Source of the DNA: Geothermobacter hydrogeniphilus
GTDB taxonomy: Bacteria; Desulfobacterota; Desulfuromonadia; Desulfuromonadales; Geothermobacteraceae
Direction of reading: 5' to 3'
Assembly (NCBI RefSeq): GCF_002093115.1
Contig: NZ_NAAD01000025.1
Span: 1 to 35,906 of the forward strand
DNA: 35,906 nucleotides
Shown here: positions 17,101 through 25,062 of the stretch, piece after piece
How the letters are laid out: every line of letters starts with the position of its first letter
Position numbering within the stretch: position 1 is the stretch's first letter
Notes under the pieces: model-generated
The model's database searches: none
Seen by the model: the letters and a program-made list of their open reading frames with translations, nothing else
What the model was told of the DNA's origin: nothing
Made by a program: the position numbers and the translations under genes

Positions 17101-20100
17101 TCATCCTACGGCCAGATCCGGGTCGAGCACAAGACCGGTCCCGAGCGGGTGGTGATCGAATGGCAGACCGAGACCTACAGTGATGCCGGCGACGGCCCCC
17201 TGAGTACCTTCGAGGTAGTGCTCTTCGCCGACGGCGCCATCCGCTTCGACTATTTCACCTTCAACTGCACCACTTGCAGCACCAGCAACGCCTCCGGCAT
17301 CAGTGCCGACGACGGTACGCGCTATCTCGACCTGACCGCCGCCTTCGGTGCCGTCGACAGCCTGGCCGGGCGCTCCTTCCTCTTCGCACCGCCGCCTGAC
17401 ATCGACGGCGACGGGATCCTCAACGGGGCCGACAACTGTCCGAATATCGCCAACCCCGGCCAGCTTGATGCCGACCTTGACGGTATCGGGGATGCCTGCG
17501 ATGCCTGTCCGGATGATGCCGGCAACGATGCCGACGGCGACGGCCTCTGTGCCGGTACCGGTTTCAACCCGCCGATGACCGGGGATGGCGACCTCTGTCC
17601 GGGAGATGCCGGCAACGACATTGACGGCGACGGCATCTGCGATGGCAGCGGCTTCGTGGCACCGAAGACCGGTGAGCAGGACAACTGCCCGGCGGTGGCC
17701 AATCCGCTACAGGCCGACGGTGACGGTGATGGCGTCGGCGACGCCTGCGACAACTGTGCGCTGCAGCCCAACGCCGACCAGATCGACAGTGACTATGACG
17801 GTCTCGGCAATGCCTGCGACGCCTGCCCCAACGGCGGCTGGTGCGCCCAGAGCATCGACCCGGTCGACAGTGCGGGCCTCGACTGGTGGGGCCCTGACCA
17901 CGGCGTGCTGACCTCCGGTGACTATCTCGCGCTCTATCCGCCGGTGACCGGTGGCGGGGGAGGTTCCGGCGCGCCGCAGGTCTTCTATTACCAGGTCGAC
18001 GCCTCGGCGGCCGGTTCCTGGAGCGGCACCGGCTTCGACTGGGCGGCCCTCTCCCGGGTCGACGCCAACGGCCAGTCGCTGCTCGACGGCAGCGGACAGC
18101 CGCTGCCGGCCGACCTGACCGGCAACGCCGGGGCGATGCTGCGCACCTTCAGTGACTGGACCTGCCATGACCAGGCACCGGTCAGTTCGCTGTTGCTGAA
18201 GGCGGGGCACCCGGCCGTCAACAGCCAGGGTGAGCTGGTCTACGCCAACGGTACGACCATCACCTCCAACCAGCGCGGTGCCCTCGCCTATGCCAGCGGG
18301 CAGGAGGTGAACAGCCTCGATCTGAACGACCGCGGCGATCTGGTCTGGCTGTCCACCAGATATTCCTATGACTACAGCTACAGCACCTATGTCAGGACCT
18401 ACTACGCGCAGCAGCAGCTGACCGATGCGACTTCGGCGATCACCCTGTACACGGGGAACGGTTACAGCAGCAGCTATCCCTACGATGTGGCGATCAACAA
18501 CGCCCGCCAGATCGTAACGCTCTGGTATGCTTCGACAGGAAGTTACCAGCTCAAGCTGGATGGTGTCCTTCTCCACAGCAGCAATTTCAGACTCGATGAT
18601 GTCGAGATCAACGACCTGGGCGATATCGTCTTCGCCGAAAACAGCCAGGTCTATCTGCTCGACCATAACGACACGACCCACACGCCGCAGGCGGTGACCG
18701 GCGCCACCGGCAGCGAGCCGTCGATCACCAACAGCGGCGAAATCTTCTGGATCGCCAACAACCAGGTGGTGTCGAGTGTCCGGGGGGTCGTCAGCGCGGC
18801 CTGCGAGGGATCCAGTGCGCTCTATTCCGACCCGGCCCCCAACCAGTGCGGTGACGTCGCCTTTGACGTCAAGCTCTCCTCCAACCAGTACCAGCCGACG
18901 GTCAAGGGCGCTCTGCAGCCCTGCCTGGTCGATATCGACGGCGACGGGCTCGACGATATCCGTGAGTATCAGTTCTTCGGCGACCTGAGCCAGGGGGCGG
19001 CAGGCGATTACGACGGCGACGGGGCGAGCAACGCCCGCGAGTTTGCCGCCGGCACCGATCCGGCCGACAACGCCAGCACGCCGCCGCCGCTGCTCGAACT
19101 GCTCGATACTTCCGGGCAGACGCTCGGTACCCCGCTGCCGGCCGATGCGGTCAGCTTCCGGACGGTGGTCAACGGCTGCAGCGACAAGCCTGACCTGGTG
19201 GAGCTCTGGTATGACGCGGACGGTGACAACCTGCTGTCGGGCGGGGACCTGCTGGTCGAGGATGCCCTGCTGCGCGATGTCGCCGACAGCACGTCCGGGC
19301 TGCTGGCCACCAGCATTTCCAGTGACAGCGAGCTGTTCGCTCCGGACAGTGCCCCCCAGGCGCATCGGACCGATTCCCTGGTTGATCTGGCCGGCGCCCT
19401 GCTGCCCCAGGGGGACTACATCGTACGGGCCGTCGACTGCAACGGCTACAGTGAACTGCTGCCGCTGCAGGTGACCGCGCCGTCCGCGGCTCCCGTAGCG
19501 AACCTGGCGGGAACGGTTGCCGGTGCCGGGAGTGTGACGGCGCCGCAGGCGCTGGTCTGGGCCGAGGACGGGGATAGCGGGCAACTGCTCGGGGTGGCGG
19601 TCAGTGATGCGCTGGGCAGCTACACCCTGGATCTGCCGCGGCTGCCGGGCTCCGGGCTGTTGCGGGTCGGGGTCGATGCCCCGGGAGTGGTTTTCCCGCC
19701 GGTGCAGGTGGCGGTGGTGGCCGGTCCCAACAGCTTCGACCCGGTGGTCGAGCTGAGTGACGCCAGCCTGACCGGGCAGGTGCAGACCGATGGCGGTTCC
19801 TGGCCCGGTCCCTTCGGGCCGCGCGTGAGCGCCAGCCGTGCCGACGGCGCGGAGGTTTCCAGCCGCGCCGCGGCCGACGGCAGCTACAGCCTGCCGGTTC
19901 TCTCCGGCGCCGACTGGACGGCGCAGGCCGACCTGGCACCCGGTTACTTTGCCATCCAGTCTTCCGCCGGCCCGGTGACGGTCAGCGGACCCGGCAGTCA
20001 GCCGGGCGGGAACTTCACCTTTTTCACCGAAACCGCCACCTTCGGGGTCACCGTGGTCAACGAGGACAGCCAGGCGGTGAGTGACGCCACCGTCTATGCC

Positions 20101-22554
20101 ACCTGTGCCGACACCTCCTGCAGCGGACTGATGGGAGCGGGGCTTACCGACGCCTCCGGCCTGGGACTGGTCGGGGCCCAGGCGGGAATGAACTGGAGTA
20201 TCAGTCTGTACGCCGCCGACGGCGTCTACAACCTGGGCGGGACCCCGACCGAGCTGGTGCCCGGTCCGTCGCAGTCTGCCACCTGTGCCGGCGGCACGGT
20301 CTGCATGCAGCCCAATTTTGCTGTCTACCTCGCCGACGGCGCCATCGAGGGCACCGCCCGCCACGCCGACGGCACGCCGTTCGCCGGCGCCCTGATCTTC
20401 GCTGTCAGCAGCAACGCCCTGAATGGCAGCACACCGCTGAGCGGTGAGGTCACGGTCATCGACACCGCCGACGCCAACGGGCACTTCCGCCTGCCCCTGC
20501 TCGGCGGCGACTGGCGCCTCCACGCCCAGGATCCCGACACCGGCGAACAGGGGACCGAGCAGACCCGGACCCTCACCGTGGACGGCAACGATCAGATTGA
20601 CCAGCCGTACGAGACGATAACCGGGGTGGATTTGACGGTGGGGGTGGTACCACCGGTGTCGGCTGTAAGTTTTACAACTACCCCGGCCAGCCCCCAGGTT
20701 GTGGGCCAACCTGTCACGGTGACGGCGAACGCAACCGGTGGCAGTAGTCAGGTCGAATACCAGCTGTGGGTTTACGACTATGACGGGGCGTCTCCCACGT
20801 GGCGGCTGGCAAATAACTGGCAGGTCGATCCGAACCTGGTGTGGGATACGAGTCTTCTGGCGTCAGGCGCGGGACACTATAGTCTGCAGGTACGGGCTCG
20901 AAGTGCGGGATCACTAGTTGCGTATGAGGCCCGTGCGTTCAATTCATATTACTATTTGGTAACTGAATCTCCGGTCAGTTCTGTGAGCCTCAGTATCACA
21001 TCACCAAACCCCCAGGTTATTGGTCTGCCTGTAACAATGGTAGCAAATACAACCGGGGGAGGGACGCAGGTCGAGTACCAACTTTGGATTTACGACTATG
21101 ACGGGGCGTCTCCCACGTGGCGGCTGGCAAATAACTGGCAGGTCGATCCGAACCTGGTGTGGGATACGAATCTTCTGGCGTCAGGCGCGGGACACTATAG
21201 TCTGCAGGTACGGGCTCGAAATGCGGGATCACTAGTTGCGTATGAGGCCCGTGCGTTCAATTCATATTACTATTTGGTAACTGAATCTCCGGTCAGTTCT
21301 GTGAGCCTCAGTATCACATCACCAAACCCCCAGGTTATTGGTCTGCCTGTAACAATGGTAGCAAATACAACCGGGGGAGGGACGCAGGTCGAGTACCAAC
21401 TTTGGATTTACGACTATGACGGGGCGTCTCCCACGTGGCGGCTGGCAAATGACTGGCAGGTCGATCCGAACCTGGTGTGGGATACGAATCTTCTGGCGTC
21501 AGGCGCGGGACACTATAGTCTGCAGGTACGGGCTCGAAATGTGGGATCACTAGTTGCGTATGAAGCCCGTGCGTTCAATTCATATTACTATTTGGTAACT
21601 GAATCTCCGGTCAGTTCCGTGAGCCTCAGTGTCACATCACCAAACCCCCAGGTTGTTGGTCTGCCTGTAACAGTGGTAGCAAATACAACCAGGGGGGGGA
21701 CACAGGTCGAGTACCAACTTTGGATTTACGACTATGACGGGGCATCTCCCACGTGGCGGCTGGCAAATGACTGGCAGGTCGATCCGAACCTGGTGTGGGA
21801 TACGAGTCTTCTGGCGTCAGGCGCAGGACACTATAGTCTGCAGGTACGGGCTCGAAATGTAGGATCACTAGTTGCGTATGAAGCCCGTGCGTTCAATTCA
21901 TATTACTATTTGGTAACTGAATCTCCGGTCAGTTCCGTGAGCCTCAGTGTCACATCACCAAACCCCCAGGTTGTTGGTCTGCCTGTAACAGTGGTAGCAA
22001 ATACAACCGGGGGGGGGACACAGGTCGAGTACCAACTTTGGATTTACGACTATGACGGGGCATCTCCCACGTGGCGGCTGGCAAATGACTGGCAGGCCAA
22101 TCCGAACCTGGTGTGGGATACGAGTCTTCTGGCGTCAGGCGCAGGACACTATAGTCTGCAGGTACGGGCTCGAAATGTAGGATCACTAGTTGCGTATGAG
22201 GCCCGTGCATTCAATTCATATTACTATTTGGTAACTGAATCTCCGGTCAGTTCCGTGAGCCTCAGTGTCACATCACCAAACCCCCAGGTTGTTGGTCTGC
22301 CTGTAACAGTGGTAGCAAATACAACCGGGGGGGGGACACAGGTCGAGTACCAACTTTGGATTTACGACTATGACGGGGCATCTCCCACGTGGCGGCTGGC
22401 AAATGACTGGCAGGCCAATCCGAACCTGGTGTGGGATACGAGTCTTCTGGCGTCAGGCGCAGGACACTATAGTCTGCAGGTACGGGCTCGAAATGTAGGA
22501 TCACTAGTTGCGTATGAGGCCCGTGCGTTCAATTCACAATATTGGCTGAATTGA
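14110..22554 (+). CDS. Giant secreted calcium-binding surface protein/adhesin
   Basis: The product (about 2,814 aa) has a signal peptide (residues 1-23, ending LPALA). Thrombospondin-3-type DxDxDGxxD...DNCP repeats occupy about 24-217, 726-902 and 1097-1248. Two DUF1566/Lcl-like domains (NGDGTITDLLTGLTWL and NGDGTVSDRLTGLVWQ) lie at about 219-410 and 415-615. A Hydin/ASH-type beta-sandwich spans about 618-726 and a nidogen-like domain about 904-1094. Repeats of the NDxGDIVF kind, perhaps a propeller, fill about 1330-1600. Carboxypeptidase-regulatory-like sandwiches cover about 1793-2160, and six 106-aa repeats end the protein. I saw no sorting signal, autotransporter barrel or PEP-CTERM. It is likely an extracellular matrix or adhesion protein. 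The GGGAGGAGG site favours the start at 14110 over an upstream one at 14083. Confidence 0.88.
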   Translation: MKRLSVVALSVLLVLLTVLPALAIDSDGDGIDDTIDNCPTIANADQADADGDGIGDVCDACPDDAANDSDNDGICAGTSYNAPKSAAGDNCPADANYDQKDFDGDGVGNACDNCYSVINPSQLDSDNDYVGDACDAFPNDANLLYDLDGDGVGEKPGSSGPGYDNCPLQPNPSQRDSDSDGYGDACDAFPTDGSEWVDTDGDGMGDNSDDDGVTNLPLTGQASCYDIDGNPIACSGTGQDGETRNGAAWPNPRFADNGDGTITDLLTGLTWLKDIGCLGTGDWDTAFKQVITLNNNPATLNCSGYTGSYDDWVLPNINQLLSLRNDVDADHNGWLTAQGFLVPAGPTQDARFWSSTTYRYGDSGNPSDFIHAAVSGKNMGTVTYTSKILTDPVYLANHHIFPVRLATMPAPAVPLATGQETCFDSGGNLIDCVGSGQDGEFRMGAKKPSGIRFVNNGDGTVSDRLTGLVWQQNGLCYGEVIQNLTGEWAETASQFDWQAALDYVAGLNDGTYADCAFGRTDWRLPNAVELGSLTGDWSLSYTAPSDQLQYLGFSTPWKSMFWWSSTPTPPNTFTGTTPYVYAAATAHNWRPAHATVAGDGTYPKAIAWTVAAGITGPRLSRAPATHDFGVVMIGDPAPTVTVNVRNLGPVDLVLQQAALSGINAAAFGIQNDTCSGQTLAGGSTCSLEIACVVTQPGTRNAVLELASNDPGRPLVSTPLAAEARYYDQDNDGVGDPVDNCPADYNPLQIDADHDGIGDACDSCPADADNDSDNDGICVGGSFATPMTAGNDNCPVNANPLQTDSDGDGIGDACDICPNDAANDTDGDGICGDVDNCPNTANPSQLDSNNDGVGDACSADSDGDTIIDAFDNCPNVANLDQNDTDSDGTGDACDFCPLDSNLQTEPAVTAGNGGYDLRETCSSWDGVGTPELEFSGDDTVSSYTLPWNFSFYGTAYGSITIDSNGRIWFSHSYSEYSAGLVNAGYGPVIAPWANDLSSSSYGQIRVEHKTGPERVVIEWQTETYSDAGDGPLSTFEVVLFADGAIRFDYFTFNCTTCSTSNASGISADDGTRYLDLTAAFGAVDSLAGRSFLFAPPPDIDGDGILNGADNCPNIANPGQLDADLDGIGDACDACPDDAGNDADGDGLCAGTGFNPPMTGDGDLCPGDAGNDIDGDGICDGSGFVAPKTGEQDNCPAVANPLQADGDGDGVGDACDNCALQPNADQIDSDYDGLGNACDACPNGGWCAQSIDPVDSAGLDWWGPDHGVLTSGDYLALYPPVTGGGGGSGAPQVFYYQVDASAAGSWSGTGFDWAALSRVDANGQSLLDGSGQPLPADLTGNAGAMLRTFSDWTCHDQAPVSSLLLKAGHPAVNSQGELVYANGTTITSNQRGALAYASGQEVNSLDLNDRGDLVWLSTRYSYDYSYSTYVRTYYAQQQLTDATSAITLYTGNGYSSSYPYDVAINNARQIVTLWYASTGSYQLKLDGVLLHSSNFRLDDVEINDLGDIVFAENSQVYLLDHNDTTHTPQAVTGATGSEPSITNSGEIFWIANNQVVSSVRGVVSAACEGSSALYSDPAPNQCGDVAFDVKLSSNQYQPTVKGALQPCLVDIDGDGLDDIREYQFFGDLSQGAAGDYDGDGASNAREFAAGTDPADNASTPPPLLELLDTSGQTLGTPLPADAVSFRTVVNGCSDKPDLVELWYDADGDNLLSGGDLLVEDALLRDVADSTSGLLATSISSDSELFAPDSAPQAHRTDSLVDLAGALLPQGDYIVRAVDCNGYSELLPLQVTAPSAAPVANLAGTVAGAGSVTAPQALVWAEDGDSGQLLGVAVSDALGSYTLDLPRLPGSGLLRVGVDAPGVVFPPVQVAVVAGPNSFDPVVELSDASLTGQVQTDGGSWPGPFGPRVSASRADGAEVSSRAAADGSYSLPVLSGADWTAQADLAPGYFAIQSSAGPVTVSGPGSQPGGNFTFFTETATFGVTVVNEDSQAVSDATVYATCADTSCSGLMGAGLTDASGLGLVGAQAGMNWSISLYAADGVYNLGGTPTELVPGPSQSATCAGGTVCMQPNFAVYLADGAIEGTARHADGTPFAGALIFAVSSNALNGSTPLSGEVTVIDTADANGHFRLPLLGGDWRLHAQDPDTGEQGTEQTRTLTVDGNDQIDQPYETITGVDLTVGVVPPVSAVSFTTTPASPQVVGQPVTVTANATGGSSQVEYQLWVYDYDGASPTWRLANNWQVDPNLVWDTSLLASGAGHYSLQVRARSAGSLVAYEARAFNSYYYLVTESPVSSVSLSITSPNPQVIGLPVTMVANTTGGGTQVEYQLWIYDYDGASPTWRLANNWQVDPNLVWDTNLLASGAGHYSLQVRARNAGSLVAYEARAFNSYYYLVTESPVSSVSLSITSPNPQVIGLPVTMVANTTGGGTQVEYQLWIYDYDGASPTWRLANDWQVDPNLVWDTNLLASGAGHYSLQVRARNVGSLVAYEARAFNSYYYLVTESPVSSVSLSVTSPNPQVVGLPVTVVANTTRGGTQVEYQLWIYDYDGASPTWRLANDWQVDPNLVWDTSLLASGAGHYSLQVRARNVGSLVAYEARAFNSYYYLVTESPVSSVSLSVTSPNPQVVGLPVTVVANTTGGGTQVEYQLWIYDYDGASPTWRLANDWQANPNLVWDTSLLASGAGHYSLQVRARNVGSLVAYEARAFNSYYYLVTESPVSSVSLSVTSPNPQVVGLPVTVVANTTGGGTQVEYQLWIYDYDGASPTWRLANDWQANPNLVWDTSLLASGAGHYSLQVRARNVGSLVAYEARAFNSQYWLN
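20665..22551 (+). repeat. Six in-frame 318-bp tandem repeats
   Basis: Units begin at about 20665, 20983, 21301, 21619, 21937 and 22255 with an exact 318-bp period (106 aa). Each carries YQLWIYDYDGASPTWRLAN, WDTSLLASGAGHYSLQVRAR and YEARAFNSYYYLVTESP and should fold as an Ig/FN3-like beta-sandwich. The later units are almost identical at DNA level; the first is the most diverged at its start. Units 4-6 contain runs of eight or nine Gs. Confidence 0.95.
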
Positions 22555-22558
22555 AGAC

Positions 22559-22726
22559 TTAAAAGTGCGGACACACAAATGACGCGAGGAGAGAAGCAAG
22601 ACTTGTGCTCCCCCACATACTCATCGTTGCCGTGTTCAAAGGGTATGGCTGGCTGATGCAACTGAGCAGCACCACCAGCAACGCGGCGGCAATGGCTGCC
22701 AGGGTTGCAGTACACAGAGGGCGCAC
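22559..22726 (-). CDS. Possible small hydrophobic protein or gene remnant
   Basis: A 55-codon frame starts with GTG 7 bp after the aminotransferase stop and ends 4 bp from the convergent surface-protein stop. It would encode a basic start, the hydrophobic run TLAAIAAALLVVLLSC, which looks like a lipoprotein signal with lipobox LLSC, then a short tail. No good ribosome site is visible. It may be a small lipoprotein coupled to the aminotransferase, the truncated start of a lost membrane-protein gene, or chance. I do not recognise a family. Confidence 0.25.
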   Translation of the reverse strand: MRPLCTATLAAIAAALLVVLLSCISQPYPLNTATMSMWGSTSLASLLASFVCPHF

Positions 22727-22733
22727 GGTGAGA

Positions 22734-23915
22734 TCAGCGGCTCGCCCGGGCCATGACCTCGGTCACCACCCGGCAGGTCGCCGCCATCTCCCGCTTGCCC
22801 AGGGTCGGATGCACCAGGAACAGCAGGCTGGTCTCCCCGCAGCGCCGCGCGTTCGGCAGGCGCTCTTTCGGGCCGAATCCGGCGTCGGTAAAAGCCTTCT
22901 CCAGGTAGATTTCCGGGCAGATGCCGCTGAAGCAGGGGATACCCTCGGCGGTGATGGCGTTCATGATCCGGTCGCGGTCCCAACCCTCCCGGAGCCGTTC
23001 CGGGCGGACAAAGACGTAGTACTTGTAGTAAGCGTGGTCGATGTCGGCCGACGTTTCCGGCACCCGCAGCGCCGGGATCTTCCTGAACGCCTCGTCCAGC
23101 AGCGCCGCGTTGCGCTGCCGGGCCGCCGTCCACTCTGGCAACCGCCGCAACTGGATGCGGCCGATCGCCGCCTGCATCTCGGTCAGCCGCCAGTTGCTGC
23201 CGAAGGATTCGTGCAGCCAGCGGAAACCGGGTTGATGCTCACGGTTGTAGACCGCGTCGAAGCTCTTGCCGTGATCCTTGAACGACCAGGCCTTTTCCCA
23301 TACCGCCTTGTCGCTGGTGACCAGCATCCCCCCTTCCCCGCCGGTGGTCATGATCTTGTCCTGGCAGAAGGAGAAGGCCGCGGCGTCGCCGAGGGAACCG
23401 ACCGGGCGTCCCTTGTAGCGAGCCCCGTGGGCCTGGGCGCAGTCCTCGATCACCTTCAGGTCATGCTCGCGGGCCAGTTCCATAATCGGGTCCATGTCGC
23501 AGGGCCAGCCGGCCAGGTGTACGGGGATAATGGCCCGGGTTCGCGGGGTGATCAGCGGGCGGATGGTGGCGGCGCTGATGGTCAGGCTGTCCGGTTCGAC
23601 ATCAGCGATCACCGGCACCGCGCCGCGCATGACGATGGCACTGGCCGAAGCGATGAAGGTGTAGCTGGTGGTGATCACCTCGTCGCCGGCACCGATGCCG
23701 AGTGACTCCAAAGCCAGTTCCAGGGCCAGGGTGCCGTTGGCCAGGGCGACGGCGTATGGCGTCCCGCAGGCAGCGGCGAATTCCTTTTCAAACGCGCGGC
23801 CCTCGGTTCCAGTCCAGTAGTTGACCTTGTTGGAGAGCAGGACGTTTCTGACGGCGTCGGCTTCTTCTTCGGTGAAGGAGGGCCAGGTGGGGAAGGGGTT
23901 TATGGTCATGGGCAT
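22734..23915 (-). CDS. PglE-like DegT/DnrJ/EryC1/StrS aminotransferase
   Basis: The 393-aa protein is a PLP-dependent sugar aminotransferase. Diagnostic blocks are LANGTLALELALESLG, GDEVITTSYTFIASASAI, VIEDCAQAHGARYKG and the cofactor-lysine motif FSFCQDKIMTTGGEGGML (K187). Family members transfer an amino group from glutamate to a keto-sugar nucleotide. With a PglF-like dehydratase and PglD-like acetyltransferase nearby, the likely product is UDP-4-amino-4,6-dideoxy-GlcNAc. Two ATGs lie at the start (23915 and 23909); AGGAAAT is spaced better for the second. Heptad repeats separate it from the upstream genes. Confidence 0.92.
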   Translation of the reverse strand: MPMTINPFPTWPSFTEEEADAVRNVLLSNKVNYWTGTEGRAFEKEFAAACGTPYAVALANGTLALELALESLGIGAGDEVITTSYTFIASASAIVMRGAVPVIADVEPDSLTISAATIRPLITPRTRAIIPVHLAGWPCDMDPIMELAREHDLKVIEDCAQAHGARYKGRPVGSLGDAAAFSFCQDKIMTTGGEGGMLVTSDKAVWEKAWSFKDHGKSFDAVYNREHQPGFRWLHESFGSNWRLTEMQAAIGRIQLRRLPEWTAARQRNAALLDEAFRKIPALRVPETSADIDHAYYKYYVFVRPERLREGWDRDRIMNAITAEGIPCFSGICPEIYLEKAFTDAGFGPKERLPNARRCGETSLLFLVHPTLGKREMAATCRVVTEVMARASR

Positions 23916-23928
23916 ATTTCCTGATTAT

Positions 23929-23988
23929 GAATTTTAGATTTTGGATGTTGAATGGAATTCAAAACCCGGCATTCAGCGTTCAAAATTG
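23929..23988. repeat. ATTCAAA-family 7-bp-periodic inverted repeat
   Basis: Units GAATTTT, AGATTTT, GGATGTT, GAATGGA, ATTCAAA, ACCCGGC, ATTCAGC, GTTCAAA keep a 7-bp register and fold back around GAATTC. Related copies lie at 25633, 26341 and 26785. Confidence 0.8.
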
Positions 23989-24063
23989 TCATCACCACCG
24001 CAATGGCGAACCGAATGAGAGATGCGCGCTGCGCTGAGGGGAGACGTCAAGTGTTACAAACCT

Positions 24064-24140
24064 TTGCCTCGAACTTCGAACTCGATATTTCACCCGATGT
24101 TCTTCTGGGACTGTCCCCGTTTTCCAGCGGGACTGTCCCA
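24064..24140. repeat. Heptads followed by two GGGACTGTCCC palindromes
   Basis: CCTCGAA-type heptads (about 24064-24086) are followed by GGGACTGTCCCC (24107-24118) and GGGACTGTCCCA (24129-24140), the same short palindrome seen at 4378 and 5278. Confidence 0.65.
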
Positions 24141-24214
24141 CTCAGGGTTCAGGACGGATCGGGCGGTTCATTAAAAGGTACCCGTCCCCCTTGGGTTCAA
24201 AAACCCAAAAACCT

Positions 24215-24319
24215 GTCAGCCGCAGATTTACGCAGAAAATGCGGATCAAGCAAAAACCCAAAGCCTTTTGCTTTTGCCTTTGGCCTTATCTGCGTTCATC
24301 CGCCCCTTCTGCGGCTCAT
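24215..24319. repeat. Palindromic GCCGCAGATTTACGCAG element, full copy
   Basis: GTCAGCCGCAGATTTACGCA and AAAATGCGGATCAAG at the left are mirrored by ATCTGCGTTCATCCGCC and CTTCTGCGGCTCAT at the right, with a CCAAAGCCTTTTGCTTTTGCC-like centre. The element ends 15 bp from the stop codon of the second GxxExxY gene. Confidence 0.9.
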
Positions 24320-24333
24320 CCAGCCTTTGACTT

Positions 24334-24717
24334 TCATTTCCGCTGATTCGAGAACGCCCGCCTCTTCACTTCCGGCTTCGGTCCAAAATTGAGCAACAAC
24401 CCCACCTCCACCCGTGTTGCTTTGAGGTAGTTCAGCAACTGTGCCTCATGCTCCGGCTGCAGAGAGCGAACAGCCTTGACCTCGACAATCACCTCTCCGG
24501 CCACCAGCAAGTCGCAGAAATATTCACCAACCCGGCAATTCCGATAAGTAACCTCAACAGGCACCTGCGCCTCAGCCTTGAGATTCATCCTTTCAAACTC
24601 AACCAGCAGGGCTTTTTCATAGACCTTTTCCAGGAATCCATAACCCAGCAGGTTGTAGACATTGTAGAAACAACAGATGATCCCATCCGTAACATCCGCA
24701 TGCAGACGGTCTTCCAT
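24334..24717 (-). CDS. GxxExxY protein (PD-(D/E)XK nuclease-like family), copy 2
   Basis: The 127-aa protein shares with copy 1 the blocks IICCFYNVYNLLGYGFLEKV (GxxExxY follows as GFLEKVY), CRVGEYFCDLLVAGEVIVEV, HEAQLLNYLKATRVEVGLLL and NFGPKPEVKRR. D and ExK residues in the second block fit a PD-(D/E)XK-like site. Function is unknown. A strong GAGGAGG site sets the start at 24717; an in-frame GTG lies at 24723. The gene is bracketed by palindromic elements at 24215-24319 and 24741-24790 and interrupts the run of bacillosamine-type genes. It appears to be independent cargo, not part of polysaccharide synthesis. Confidence 0.88.
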   Translation of the reverse strand: MEDRLHADVTDGIICCFYNVYNLLGYGFLEKVYEKALLVEFERMNLKAEAQVPVEVTYRNCRVGEYFCDLLVAGEVIVEVKAVRSLQPEHEAQLLNYLKATRVEVGLLLNFGPKPEVKRRAFSNQRK

Positions 24718-24740
24718 GACCACCTCCTCAGAAAAGTTTG

Positions 24741-24790
24741 CTTTCTTTTGCCCTATCAGCGCTCATCCGCCCTTTCTGCGGCTGAAAAAG
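24741..24790. repeat. Right half of the GCCGCAG palindromic element
   Basis: TTTTGCCCTATCAGCGCTCA and TCCGCCCTTTCTGCGGCTGA match the right half of the elements at 24215 and 24841. The left half is missing; the GxxExxY gene occupies that side. Confidence 0.85.
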
Positions 24791-24802
24791 ATTTGCCTTA
24801 CA

Positions 24803-24839
24803 CCTCGAACCTCGCTCCTCGAACCTTGAACCTCAAGCC
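24803..24839. repeat. CCTCGAA heptad array
   Basis: CCTCGAA, CCTCGCT, CCTCGAA, CCTTGAA and CCTCAAG follow each other in 7-bp register between two copies of the palindromic element. Confidence 0.85.
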
Positions 24840-24840
24840 C

Positions 24841-24950
24841 GTCAGCCGCAGATTTACGCAGAAAAAGCAGATCAATCCAACCCCCTAAATCCTTCGACCT
24901 TCTGCTTTGGCCTTATCTGCGTTCATCCGCCCTTTCTGCGGCTGAAAAAG
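24841..24950. repeat. Palindromic GCCGCAGATTTACGCAG element, full copy
   Basis: GTCAGCCGCAGATTTACGCA at the left and ATCTGCGTTCATCCGCCCTT then TCTGCGGCTGA at the right form an interrupted palindrome of about 110 bp, nearly identical to the copy at 24215. Confidence 0.9.
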
Positions 24951-25015
24951 TTTTTGCCGTGTCTGGACCTGCCCCCTCACTTACTCCCTCAGCCTGTTCG
25001 CTCCCCGATCCCGGT

Positions 25016-25052
25016 AAAACAAAACCCCCGCATCAAATTCTGACACGGGGGT
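25016..25052 (-). terminator. Rho-independent terminator reading leftward
   Basis: ACCCCCG (25024-25030) and CGGGGGT (25046-25052) form a 7-bp stem; on the minus strand it is followed by TTTTGTTTT. It would end transcripts from the toxin-like gene upstream. Confidence 0.65.
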
Positions 25053-25062
25053 CTCAATTCTG

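Noticed and set aside
17707-20709. A 1,000-codon minus-strand open frame
   Set aside because: It lies wholly inside the giant surface-protein gene, in low-complexity GC-rich antisense sequence without domains or signal peptide; the plus frame has clear repeats and a signal peptide.
20714-22504. Five similar minus-strand frames of 66-86 codons
   Set aside because: They recur only because the 318-bp repeats recur; they lack ribosome sites and mirror the plus-strand beta-sandwich repeats.
22636-23133. A 165-codon minus-strand frame overlapping the aminotransferase end
   Set aside because: It is out of frame with the conserved aminotransferase and shows no domain; only the separate short frame at 22559-22726 had any protein-like feature.
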